This document shows, piece by piece, positions 43,094 to 51,607 of a stretch of 51,607 nt of DNA (positions within the stretch are counted from its first letter, which is position 1; each line of letters opens with the position of its first letter). The notes under the pieces were generated by a model that saw only the letters and a program-made list of their open reading frames with translations, was not told the DNA's origin and did no database searches. The DNA lies in the NCBI GenBank assembly GCA_022841525.1, contig JALHRI010000009.1:1-51607 (forward strand). Reading direction: 5' to 3'. This DNA comes from Alphaproteobacteria bacterium. GTDB taxonomy: Bacteria; Pseudomonadota; Alphaproteobacteria; Rickettsiales; UBA3002. The translations under genes and the position numbers were made by a program.

Positions 43094-46000
43094 TTAGTGA
43101 ATCAGGTCTGATTGCAAAGATGCGGTATGATCAATTATGGCTAGATTCACATCAAACCCTTCAATCTCTCCAGCTCCATTTTGTACAGGAGATTCATCCT
43201 CTAGCGAGAATGTGCTATCTTCCCATACACTGGTTTCAGTGCTATCATAGCCAGCGCCTGCAAACGAATCGTCAACTACAATGTCATCATCTTCATCAAC
43301 TGCCATGAGCGTATATGCAGTATCAATGGAAGTATCGATAGTGATGGCTCCACTATCATCATTCTCTTCAGTGCTTTTTCCGTCTTGTGCTAGACCCGTA
43401 AATATACCAGCAGTCACGTCCTCAGGACTAATACCTATTAGGCGTATTTCAGACCCATTAGGAAGAATGATAACGGTATTATTAAGTTCAGACGTAATCT
43501 TGAGGTCTTGAAACTCCAAATTTAGATAAGATGATAAGTCGATTAAATCCTGCCCGATAGAAAAGTCTGTAATCGTATCGTTACCAAGGCCACCAATCAG
43601 CGTATCGCTGCCGTCAAGGCTATTGATAATGTCGTCGCCCGCAAGCCCATCGATATAGTCGTTACCAGCTGTTCCACTTAATGTGTCATTGCCTTCCGTC
43701 GCACCGCCACTGGTGTTGCCGCCCAACCCGGTGAAAATGGCTTGCAGGTTATTCAATACCTCCTGACGTGACAGGCCTTGTAAAAAGATATTCGAACCAT
43801 TGGGCAAGGTGATGGATACCCCGCCAGGAATGAAGCCGTCACGAGTGCCAATGCCCATAATTTGAACAATATTGAGATCAGCAATATTTAAACCGGCATA
43901 ACCAGACAAATCGATGGTATCAGAGCCGATGGTAAAATCGGTAATGACATCATTACCAAACACTCCGCTGAAACGGAAAATGTCATTACCAGCGCCACCG
44001 GTTATGGTATCATTGCCTTCACCGCCTTCAATAGTATCAACGCCAAAGTAGCCATCCAGGATATTGGCGCCATCATCACCAACAATACTATCGGCAGAGA
44101 TAGATCCCGTGACACCTTCAATGTTACTAAAGACATCTCCTTCAGCAGCGCCCGAATATACACCAGTTTGCAGATTAATCTGTACAGCGGAGAACGTGCT
44201 GGCATACGAAACAATGTCGAATCCATCGCCACCATCCAGCACGTCAGCTCCAATGCCGCCGTCTAGCACGTCGTTTCCTACACCGCCATGCAAGGTATCG
44301 TTGCCTATATCGCCGTTGAGCGTATCACTGCCATCGGCACCTGCTAAAATATTGGCAAAAGCATCACCTGTGAGGATATCATCATGATTTGATCCCAGAA
44401 GACTCTCAACGCCCGATAATACATCACCTTCGGCCGCACCACCAGCAGCAGAAGAAGCAATCAGGCTTATAGTGACCGCTGCTGCAGATGTGATATACGA
44501 AGCCGTATCGTTGCCGCCTCCGCCTTGGATAGTATCGGCACCTAAGCCACCAATAATAGTATCGTTGCCATCACCTCCTTCAATGGCATCGTTATAGTCA
44601 GAAGGGGTATCATCAACCAGCTCAGCAAAGAAGGTTCCGTTGAGAACATCATACGCTGCCGACTCTGTTGTATATGGCATAAAGCCATGATTTATCGCAT
44701 CTGTAATAATCTGCATTCTCTGCTGCTGGGTAACCTGATCTGTATCTAGTGACAAAATAGGTATGCCAAAATCACTATAAAGCGCTGATGTATAATCAAC
44801 ATATGCTGCAGTGCTATCACCTCTCGAGAAAAAGTTCTCAACCAGCATGCCATCAATAGCATTCAAGTAATTGAGCGAGGCGGCATCATTAAGAACCGCC
44901 TGAATATTCACGGCTGGATCTGGATCATCTGCCATCAGGGCATCTTGCAATAGATATGGTGCGCCATTTACATAAAGCTGAAAACGCGTTGTGTCGGTAA
45001 GATCGCCCACGGCTATGCCGAGCCTCGCAGCCATTACAACATCTGCATAAGCACGTATTGCAAGCACAAAGTTACGCATTGCAATGGCATTCTCGGACAC
45101 CTGATCTATGAATGCCTGTGAACCTGGGGTTAGCCCTTCCACGCGGCGTTCAAAGAATTCTGAAACATCATCAAGAAGAGTCCCATCAAACCCCTGATCA
45201 ACCATCATCCCGATACGTTCAAACACAATTTGCTGCCAGTCGGTGTCCCAATAGTTAGCTTCACGCGTTGCAATGTAATTTCCATCAACATTTCCTAGCC
45301 ATGATACTGTACTACCTGCTGTAGTCAGCGCGCCGTTGGCTAACCCGTTATCGGTCCAGCTTGCATCCCATTGTGTCCAAAAACTATTGATTTTCGCTGT
45401 GTTTACATAACCCAGCACCATCTTCTCAGAACCACCTGTTTTGATGCTGGTGATATCAGATTCGGTCCAAAGCACTTCGCTTTCTGGAATACTAGTGAGC
45501 GAATACTGCGCAGGATTGATGATAAGCATTTCATGAGGTGCAGCCTGTAGCGCACTAAGGGTGTATTGTGTTCCCTGATAAAGCAGGCCCCAAGTGTCAT
45601 ATGATGGCTTATTGTCAATCATCGCCAACACATCTTCCGGGTTAACAGGCAGAGCGTTTGGTAATAGCTGACGATCACCATAAATTATATCATCGCCATC
45701 ACCACCGGAAAGACTATCATTACCGTCACCTCCAGAAATCGTGTCATTACCCAAACCGCCGGATATACTATCGATGCCATGCCAGCCATCGAGAAGATCG
45801 TCGCCATCTTCCCCGAATAAAGCATCATCACCGGTATCACCGTATATGGTATCATTATCAATGCCTGCAAATATTTGGTCATTGCCAGACAGACCATAAA
45901 GTTGATCGCGTTCGCCACCACCATAAATCGTGTCATTACCCGCATAACCTAGTATGGTGTCTTTGCCAGTGCCCCCGATAACAGAATCGTTGCCATCGCC

Positions 46001-49000
46001 AACATTAATGAGGTTATTGCCAGCAACGTCCGTAATAATATCATCACCTTCATCGCCGTATAATGAATCATTGCCTGCACCACCATCAATTGTGTCATTG
46101 CCGCGGCCAGCGCGAATCAAATCATTGCCGTTACCTCCGCTAGCATTATCTGCACCATAGCCAAACAGCGTATCTGAAAGCACAATATCCGTGTAGATAA
46201 CATCATTACCAGCGCCACCGTAAATAATATCATCTCCTTCTTCACCGGCTAATTCATCATCACCGCCACCGCCATCAAGATAGTCGTTACCTTTGTAGCC
46301 ATAGAGCGAATCGTTACCATCTTCTCCAAAGAGCGAATCATTGCCATCGTCGCCCAGAATAATATCCGCATTTAAACCGCCACGCATACTATCGTGGCCT
46401 ACTCCGCCATACATGGTATCGCGACCGCTACCACCATCGAGAGAATCATCACCGGCATCACCAATCAGTAAATCCTCGCCATCGCCGCCCTGCAGGGTAT
46501 CATTTCCATCCCAAGCGTAAATTGTATCGTTATCACCACCCCCATCGAGTGAGTCATTCCCCTCATCGCCAAACAGAAGGTCAGTACCAGCTCCACCTAA
46601 TACGGTATCATTACCCATGCCCGCATAGACAGTATCATTGCCCGTTTTGCCGTCTACGGCATCATGACCAGCGGCGCCGATGAGCAAGTTATCAAACGCA
46701 TTTCCTACCAACGTATCATTGAAGTCAGTACCCTGAAGGTTCTCAATATTGATCAATACGTCCCCAGTTGCATCCCCTCCAGTGAAGAGGCCTGTTGTCA
46801 GGTTAAGATTTACTGCGGAGCCAGAACCGTTATACGAAGTAAGATCTGCTCCATCACCTCCATTAATACTATCGGCACCCGCGCCGCCAACGAGAGTGTC
46901 ATTGCCACCACCACCTAAGATAGTATCATTCCCAGAACCTGTCTGAATAATATTTCCCGAAGCATTCCCAACAATCGAATCAGATACCCATGTGCCAATC
47001 ACATGCTCTATACCTGTTAAGTAGTCTCCACTGGCATCTCCCCCGGTAAAAGCGAAGGTTTCCAGGTTAATAAACACAGCAGTAGCTGAGCTACTATATG
47101 AAACCTGGTCATTAAGTCCTTCACCCCCATCGATGTAGTCAGCTCCGGTACCGCTTATAATAATATCATCCCCTGCGCCACCCTCGATAGTATTGGCACC
47201 CTGAATGCCATATAAAATGTCGTTACCTTCACCGCCGTTTAACCAGTCATTACCAGCATATGCTGTTATGGTATCGTTACCTTCGCCACCATAAATAGCC
47301 GTACTTCCTGCACCACCAACCAGCGAATCACCGAAATCAGATCCTAAAATACGCTCCACATTGCTAACCACATCACCTTGAGCAAAACCCCCTACAAATG
47401 AGCTTGTGGATAGGTTAATATTTACGGCCGCAGTCGAATAAATGTACGAGAGTGTATCAATTCCGCCCGCACCATCGATAATGCTGGAGTTGATGCCACC
47501 GTATATAGTGTCGCCATAAGTTGATCCGGTAACATTCTCGAAATTATAAATAGTAGAAGTTGAAGCGCTTCCACCGGTAAAAGTCCCTAAATGCAGGTTT
47601 GCTACAATACCCGCGTTTGAAACAGAAAAAACAATAGTGTCATTGCCGTCGCCACCGTCAAGAAGTAAGGCACCGCCATCACCGTTGAGAACGTCGTCAC
47701 CGCCACCGCCATACAGGCTATCATTACCAAAGCCACCGATCAGCGTGTCATTACCTTCGCCGCCATATAACGCATCATCCCCATCTCCGCCTAAGAGAAT
47801 ATCGCTTCCATTACCGCCAATGAGGCTATCATTGCCATTGCCGCCAATGAGATTATCGTTACCATCACCAGCATTGATTGTGTCATTATCATCACCGCCA
47901 TCGATCCAATCATCTCCGCTATCGCCGTGAATGCTATCATTTCCGCCGGAACCGATGATGGCATCGTTATGTGCCCCTCCCGAAATCACATCATTGCCAT
48001 CCCCACCAAAGAGGATATCATCGCCATTTCCTCCCGTGAGGGTATCGTTGCCATCGCCACCGAATCCCCAGTCGTTGCCGTCTGCGCCAATGAGATTATC
48101 ATTTCCATCATTGCCGACCAATACGTCATCACCTGATTTGCCATCAATGGTTTCATCCCAGTAAGCACCTACTAGAAGGTCACTACCGAAACGCTTGACC
48201 GCTATGTCTGTGGTGGCGCTGGTTCCTGCAGCAGCGCGCTGCGCATACGTGGCTCCATAAACCGTTGTGCCAGCTTGGTAGAGAGTTGTTTCACCTGCAA
48301 CTTTTGTAGAAAGCACTGTCCCATTTAATACAATATCTTGAATGTTTTTACCTCCAAATGTACTGTAAATTACCTGTGCCCCATTTTCAAAATGTTCATA
48401 TGGCCCCGCCATAGAGGCTTCATTGTTGCCAAAACCGGCTGCTGCCGCCTGATCTTCGGCATCGAGAATTACATATTCAAGTCGTACAAATTCCGTGCCG
48501 TTAATATCTCCCGGCATGTCCAGCTTATACACGGTATAGTGTCCACCAAATTTACCGCGCGCACGCTTAAATGACTCGATCTCAGTACCATTGTAATAGG
48601 TATAGACAGTCTGCTCGCTGAGTTGTTCGTCATATGCCAGTTGTGATAGCTTATCGAGGAACGTCTCGTTCCAATAAAGCTGCTTACCAAGAAGATTCTC
48701 TTCCACTAGTGCTTCGCGCGCTTCTACAGTAGCGGCAACGCCAGCAGCGAGTGTGGTGGCGATAGCAAACGTGCCGATATGTGTAGCAGGGTGGTAGGTG
48801 ACATTTGTTAAATTGATATAATTACCCGGCGCAAGCTCAATACGCTCAATGCCTTGACCCGCGACAAACTGATTGGTCACCGTAGTGAGCACGCGACCAT
48901 TATATGAAATAATAAGATCATCTTCGTCCCTCACCAGGCTGAGGCCAGCCTGAGCATTGGCTTGCGAGAGCCAGGAAAGCAAAAGCGTATCCGTATCGCC

Positions 49001-51493
49001 TGCTGCTCCTTCATCAATAATGGTGTTGTGATGTTCTGCGGCATCTGCGCCAATCACATAAATGTCGCTGCCGTCGCCACCATCGAGCGCGTTAGAGCCA
49101 ACGCCACCAATCAGAATGTCGGCACCGTAGCCACCACTGATGGTATCATCGCCTTCGTCGCCACGTAGGTAGTCGTCATCCATACCACCAAGCATAACGT
49201 CGTTACCCGTGCCACCGAGAATGTTATCATTCCCTAAGCCGCCTTCGGCAAAATCATCCCCTGAACCCGCAACGATTAAATCCGCGCCATTATCGCCGTA
49301 AAGCATGTCGATATCAGCACCGCCATCGATGAAGTCATTCCCATCGCTACCGAAAATCTGATCCATCCCATCGTCACCAAAAATGGTGTCGCTGCCGTTT
49401 TCTCCGTTAATCGCGTCGTTACCAAGATTACCGAGGATTAAATCATCACCATCACCGCCGGCTATGCTATCATTTCCATAACCGCCATCAATCGAGTCAT
49501 TGCCTGCTTCACCAGCAAGCGCATCATCGCCACCACCACCAATTAAATAATCATGACCCGCGCCGCCGGCAGCGATGTCATCTCCCGTGCCCAAGTGAAT
49601 AAAGTCGTTATCCGTGCCGCCAATAGCAGTATCGTTACCGGCTTCGGCAAACACAATATCATCACCTGCATCCCCCTGTAGCACATCGTTGCCATCACCG
49701 CCATTTAAGTGGTCGTTACCCGTGCCACCAAGCAGGTTGTCATTACCCCCACGTGCCTCCAGATAATCAGCACCGCCATTGGCAGTAATAGTCTGTACGG
49801 CGTTTGTGCCCACCAATACATCGGAGCCAGCATTGCCAATAAGGTAGCCAATATTACCTGATGCGATGACCGTAGAACCATTGGTGTTTACAGCCACCAA
49901 TGCGGTTACCGGTTGTCCATCAACGATAATGGTTTGCACTTGATAGATTGATGCAAACACTTCAGCAGGCGTTCTGCCTTCGCCTTCATAGAACACCGCG
50001 CCTCGGTAGATAGAGCCGACAATTTTTGAAGCCAAGAATGCTATAACCGCAGTAATGACAGCGGCAGGCCCGCCCGCTGGTGCAAATGAAAGAGCTGCTG
50101 CAATTGCACTGCCTGCCGCGGCAGAGGAAGCAGCAATGCCGACCTGAACACCCAGCATGATCCAATCACTACTATCATAATCGCCAGAATTAATTAAGCC
50201 TATGATGGCAGTAGCTGCTCCAGCAGATGCTGCAGAAGAAGCCGCAGTACCAGTAGTTATCAATCCTGATTCATGCAAATAGGTTGCTGTAATTTGTGAG
50301 GCTAAATAGCCAGCTCCAGCATTAATGGCTTGCTGCGCATCAAAATCACTTAGGGCAAATTCAACGATCATTCGGCCAATTGCGCCTTCAATAGATGCTG
50401 CATATTGGTCAGCTAAACCTGCGTTTACGTCAAATCCTTCTTGGAAAACCTGCGATAGAACCTCTTTAGCCTTTGTCGCATCAGTTACTAGTGCCCCAAC
50501 AAAACCTGATAAGTATTGGGCACCATATTCACGTGCTAGCCCAATGAGCGCTTCTTCAGCCGTGATGTTGCCTTCAAGCAAATCGCCGATGTTATTAGCT
50601 AACCACGATGAAACAACTGTTTGGCTGTTTACACTGGTGAACCACGCAGTCCCCACACCTGCCTGCTCCGATATAAATTCAGCAACTGCCGTCGTTACCT
50701 CGGATACACTTGTTACAACCTCACGAATAAGATAAGAGGCTCCACCAAGATTAATTTGAGTGTTATTGCCCGTGAAGAGTTCAATAGCCGACTCAACTAC
50801 CTCGCCGAATTGAAACAGCGCCCAGTCTGTTGCTCCACCCACAAACTGGGGGATAAGGCCTGTATTTGCCTCAATGGCTTTTGCTGCCATTTGGCCTTTG
50901 TCTCCAAGAGTGCTGAGTAATGGGTTCTCGGCTAATTCATCTTGGTAGGCCTCAAGCAATGCGAGATACTGAGGTGAGCTTGTATCACCAGGATGATTAT
51001 TAACATAGGCTTTGAATGCTTCGCGCGCAGCAAAAACATCATTTAAATTTCCTAGTCCTAATGCCGCCATTGCATCTCGATAATTGGTGCTGTTGGCAAG
51101 GGCTGCGTGCTGCTCGGCCGAAAGCTCCATTGCCTCAATTCCTGAGCCACGCACGCGCTCACCCCAAAGGAGATCGGCTTCTATTCCAGACACGCCCGAT
51201 AAAAATGCCAAATCCGCTACACGAATAGCATTGTGGTAGTTAATTAATGCAGCTTGGATAGATTGCCCATCGTGCAGCTGATCTATTAATAGGTTTTGCG
51301 CTTCAGCCCATGCAATGTCATGCAGTCTGGATTGCGCATCAAAATCATCAAAAACGGGAACAATACTTATGTTCAATTGCCATTGAGCATATGGAACAAA
51401 AGAAGGGCTAGCCACACCGGCAGAATAGCCCCCACCTGTCCAATACCCATAACGCAACAAAAGATTTTCTGTGGTGATCGGAGTAACCGGCAT
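43094..51493 (-). CDS. Giant secreted RTX protein with a GH114 glycosidase-like domain
   Basis: The 2799-residue product has three blocks of RTX nonapeptide repeats of the GGxGxDxLx type, which bind calcium and fold outside the cell: about residues 552-816, 1102-1940 and 2294-2653. Residues 1-550 are non-repetitive and contain a Gly/Ala-rich hydrophobic segment near 409-494. Residues 817-1100 are a second globular spacer. Between the second and third arrays, about 1950-2285, is a domain like GH114 endo-alpha-1,4-polygalactosaminidase (also seen in PelA), with a conserved acid in DGTLLDDVSEF and another in IDGMLVENFF. The C-terminal 140 residues have few repeats, are acidic, and should hold the type I secretion signal; no N-terminal signal peptide is present. 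No lysine acyltransferase gene is nearby, unlike haemolysins. GGGAGA precedes the ATG. Likely role: degrading a galactosamine-rich exopolysaccharide, perhaps of rival or host biofilm. Confidence 0.88.
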   Translation of the reverse strand: MPVTPITTENLLLRYGYWTGGGYSAGVASPSFVPYAQWQLNISIVPVFDDFDAQSRLHDIAWAEAQNLLIDQLHDGQSIQAALINYHNAIRVADLAFLSGVSGIEADLLWGERVRGSGIEAMELSAEQHAALANSTNYRDAMAALGLGNLNDVFAAREAFKAYVNNHPGDTSSPQYLALLEAYQDELAENPLLSTLGDKGQMAAKAIEANTGLIPQFVGGATDWALFQFGEVVESAIELFTGNNTQINLGGASYLIREVVTSVSEVTTAVAEFISEQAGVGTAWFTSVNSQTVVSSWLANNIGDLLEGNITAEEALIGLAREYGAQYLSGFVGALVTDATKAKEVLSQVFQEGFDVNAGLADQYAASIEGAIGRMIVEFALSDFDAQQAINAGAGYLASQITATYLHESGLITTGTAASSAASAGAATAIIGLINSGDYDSSDWIMLGVQVGIAASSAAAGSAIAAALSFAPAGGPAAVITAVIAFLASKIVGSIYRGAVFYEGEGRTPAEVFASIYQVQTIIVDGQPVTALVAVNTNGSTVIASGNIGYLIGNAGSDVLVGTNAVQTITANGGADYLEARGGNDNLLGGTGNDHLNGGDGNDVLQGDAGDDIVFAEAGNDTAIGGTDNDFIHLGTGDDIAAGGAGHDYLIGGGGDDALAGEAGNDSIDGGYGNDSIAGGDGDDLILGNLGNDAINGENGSDTIFGDDGMDQIFGSDGNDFIDGGADIDMLYGDNGADLIVAGSGDDFAEGGLGNDNILGGTGNDVMLGGMDDDYLRGDEGDDTISGGYGADILIGGVGSNALDGGDGSDIYVIGADAAEHHNTIIDEGAAGDTDTLLLSWLSQANAQAGLSLVRDEDDLIISYNGRVLTTVTNQFVAGQGIERIELAPGNYINLTNVTYHPATHIGTFAIATTLAAGVAATVEAREALVEENLLGKQLYWNETFLDKLSQLAYDEQLSEQTVYTYYNGTEIESFKRARGKFGGHYTVYKLDMPGDINGTEFVRLEYVILDAEDQAAAAGFGNNEASMAGPYEHFENGAQVIYSTFGGKNIQDIVLNGTVLSTKVAGETTLYQAGTTVYGATYAQRAAAGTSATTDIAVKRFGSDLLVGAYWDETIDGKSGDDVLVGNDGNDNLIGADGNDWGFGGDGNDTLTGGNGDDILFGGDGNDVISGGAHNDAIIGSGGNDSIHGDSGDDWIDGGDDNDTINAGDGNDNLIGGNGNDSLIGGNGSDILLGGDGDDALYGGEGNDTLIGGFGNDSLYGGGGDDVLNGDGGALLLDGGDGNDTIVFSVSNAGIVANLHLGTFTGGSASTSTIYNFENVTGSTYGDTIYGGINSSIIDGAGGIDTLSYIYSTAAVNINLSTSSFVGGFAQGDVVSNVERILGSDFGDSLVGGAGSTAIYGGEGNDTITAYAGNDWLNGGEGNDILYGIQGANTIEGGAGDDIIISGTGADYIDGGEGLNDQVSYSSSATAVFINLETFAFTGGDASGDYLTGIEHVIGTWVSDSIVGNASGNIIQTGSGNDTILGGGGNDTLVGGAGADSINGGDGADLTSYNGSGSAVNLNLTTGLFTGGDATGDVLINIENLQGTDFNDTLVGNAFDNLLIGAAGHDAVDGKTGNDTVYAGMGNDTVLGGAGTDLLFGDEGNDSLDGGGDNDTIYAWDGNDTLQGGDGEDLLIGDAGDDSLDGGSGRDTMYGGVGHDSMRGGLNADIILGDDGNDSLFGEDGNDSLYGYKGNDYLDGGGGDDELAGEEGDDIIYGGAGNDVIYTDIVLSDTLFGYGADNASGGNGNDLIRAGRGNDTIDGGAGNDSLYGDEGDDIITDVAGNNLINVGDGNDSVIGGTGKDTILGYAGNDTIYGGGERDQLYGLSGNDQIFAGIDNDTIYGDTGDDALFGEDGDDLLDGWHGIDSISGGLGNDTISGGDGNDSLSGGDGDDIIYGDRQLLPNALPVNPEDVLAMIDNKPSYDTWGLLYQGTQYTLSALQAAPHEMLIINPAQYSLTSIPESEVLWTESDITSIKTGGSEKMVLGYVNTAKINSFWTQWDASWTDNGLANGALTTAGSTVSWLGNVDGNYIATREANYWDTDWQQIVFERIGMMVDQGFDGTLLDDVSEFFERRVEGLTPGSQAFIDQVSENAIAMRNFVLAIRAYADVVMAARLGIAVGDLTDTTRFQLYVNGAPYLLQDALMADDPDPAVNIQAVLNDAASLNYLNAIDGMLVENFFSRGDSTAAYVDYTSALYSDFGIPILSLDTDQVTQQQRMQIITDAINHGFMPYTTESAAYDVLNGTFFAELVDDTPSDYNDAIEGGDGNDTIIGGLGADTIQGGGGNDTASYITSAAAVTISLIASSAAGGAAEGDVLSGVESLLGSNHDDILTGDAFANILAGADGSDTLNGDIGNDTLHGGVGNDVLDGGIGADVLDGGDGFDIVSYASTFSAVQINLQTGVYSGAAEGDVFSNIEGVTGSISADSIVGDDGANILDGYFGVDTIEGGEGNDTITGGAGNDIFRFSGVFGNDVITDFTIGSDTIDLSGYAGLNIADLNIVQIMGIGTRDGFIPGGVSITLPNGSNIFLQGLSRQEVLNNLQAIFTGLGGNTSGGATEGNDTLSGTAGNDYIDGLAGDDIINSLDGSDTLIGGLGNDTITDFSIGQDLIDLSSYLNLEFQDLKITSELNNTVIILPNGSEIRLIGISPEDVTAGIFTGLAQDGKSTEENDDSGAITIDTSIDTAYTLMAVDEDDDIVVDDSFAGAGYDSTETSVWEDSTFSLEDESPVQNGAGEIEGFDVNLAIIDHTASLQSDLIH
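43535..44610 (-). repeat. RTX array C
   Basis: Tandem coding repeats for GGxGxDxLx nonapeptides with interspersed DVLSGVESLLGSNHDDIL-type spacer units. The array follows the GH114-like domain and leads into the acidic C-terminus. On the plus strand the repeats appear as runs of CATCACC and CACCGCC-like words. Confidence 0.75.
44635..45645 (-). other. GH114-like domain region within the RTX gene
   Basis: Codes for about residues 1950-2285 and contains no nonapeptide repeats. Motifs seen: SIPESEVLWTESDITSIKT, VLGYVNTAKINSFWTQWDAS, GFDGTLLDDVSEF and IDGMLVENFF, in the order known for GH114 and PelA-like barrels. The two acids, Asp in LDDV and Glu in VENF, are the probable catalytic pair. Confidence 0.7.
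45672..48188 (-). repeat. RTX array B
   Basis: The longest array of nonapeptide repeats, interrupted by several spacer units of the pattern VNLNLTTGLFTGG followed by NIENLQGTDFNDTL. These spacers are typical of long RTX adhesins and glycosidases. Repeat identity is high enough that the region may vary in length between strains. Confidence 0.75.
49045..49835 (-). repeat. RTX array A
   Basis: The first array after the N-terminal domain, regular nonapeptides such as GGDGNDVLQG with few spacers. It ends at IGGVGSNALDGGDGSDIYVI, a common terminal unit before a non-repeat domain. Confidence 0.75.
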
Positions 51494-51503
51494 AATATTC
51501 TCC

Positions 51504-51607
51504 CTAGTTTAATGCAAATGCAGGGTTGGCAGTAATGTGCTGACGCAAATTAGTGGGCGAAATTACGCCTGTTTTTATATCATAGATGTATAGATCAATG
51601 ACCCTTG
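51504..51607 (-). CDS. C-terminus of an unidentified upstream gene
   Basis: An open minus-strand frame enters from the right edge and ends with TAG at 51504-51506. The visible 33 residues are RVIDLYIYDIKTGVISPTNL followed by RQHITANPAFALN. No family can be named. The gene ends 10 nt before the RTX ATG, and the RTX ribosome-binding site lies just after its stop codon, so it is probably cotranscribed with the secretion locus. Confidence 0.6.
   Translation of the reverse strand, partial: RVIDLYIYDIKTGVISPTNLRQHITANPAFALN

Noticed and set aside
45658-45981. Plus-strand open frames rich in His over the RTX gene
   Set aside because: They are the antisense of nonapeptide codons and repeat with the same period; no start context or family.
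43535-49835. Regularly spaced short DNA repeats, CRISPR-like at first sight
   Set aside because: They are in-frame codons for GGxGxDxLx repeats with a 27-nt period and no unique spacers.

Overview
The window reads as a chromosomal segment of a Gram-negative proteobacterium. It has outer-membrane lipoproteins with lipoboxes, an RND pump, TolC-type channels and a type I secretion system. A serine recombinase remnant lying beside a ParB-like remnant suggests an alphaproteobacterium, but that is inference only. No rRNA, tRNA or CRISPR array was found. Both window ends cut through genes: the left end holds a 222-codon partial gene and the right end the last 33 codons of another. Left region, 1-6922, minus strand: an operon of a vWA protein that also carries a HEIGH zinc-protease-like motif, a MoxR-type AAA+ ATPase, and three small or unknown proteins. 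One of the three has a faint ADP-ribosyltransferase look. Region 7062-14712, minus strand: a tightly overlapping biosynthetic operon of an MDR oxidoreductase, asparagine synthetase, a decayed methyltransferase, a HAD phosphatase, a three-domain adenylation-carrier-thioester reductase enzyme, and a NadR-type NMN adenylyltransferase/ribosylnicotinamide kinase. Facing away from it, 14737-18081 on the plus strand, are a methyltransferase-like protein, a divergent SelO-like AMPylase and a disordered-tail protein. Region 18109-27074 is a divergent NAD cassette: a Nudix-PRPP synthetase fusion on the minus strand, then nicotinate phosphoribosyltransferase, nicotinamidase, two tiny coupled genes and a giant NMNAT-glutaminase-NAD synthetase fusion on the plus strand. 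A perfect inverted repeat sits between the two arms. Together these enzymes could turn nicotinamide plus ADP-ribose, the two products of NAD cleavage, back into NAD. This is the strongest candidate here for an undescribed system. Region 27075-38353 is a mosaic of accessory DNA. It has a HigA-like remnant, an orphan AT-rich gene, direct repeats, and a TetR-controlled operon (tetR, SMR, outer-membrane channel, adaptor, RND pump) with a clear palindromic operator. Next come a truncated DUF3313-type lipoprotein gene, ParB and serine recombinase remnants, a transglutaminase-like gene and a non-coding stretch. Region 38354-51607 is a complete type I secretion locus: a TolC-like lipoprotein (plus strand), and on the minus strand an HlyD-type adaptor, a PrtD-type ABC exporter and a 2799-residue RTX protein. 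Inside the RTX arrays lies what looks like a GH114 polygalactosaminidase domain, so the exported product is probably an enzyme that attacks a galactosamine-rich exopolysaccharide.
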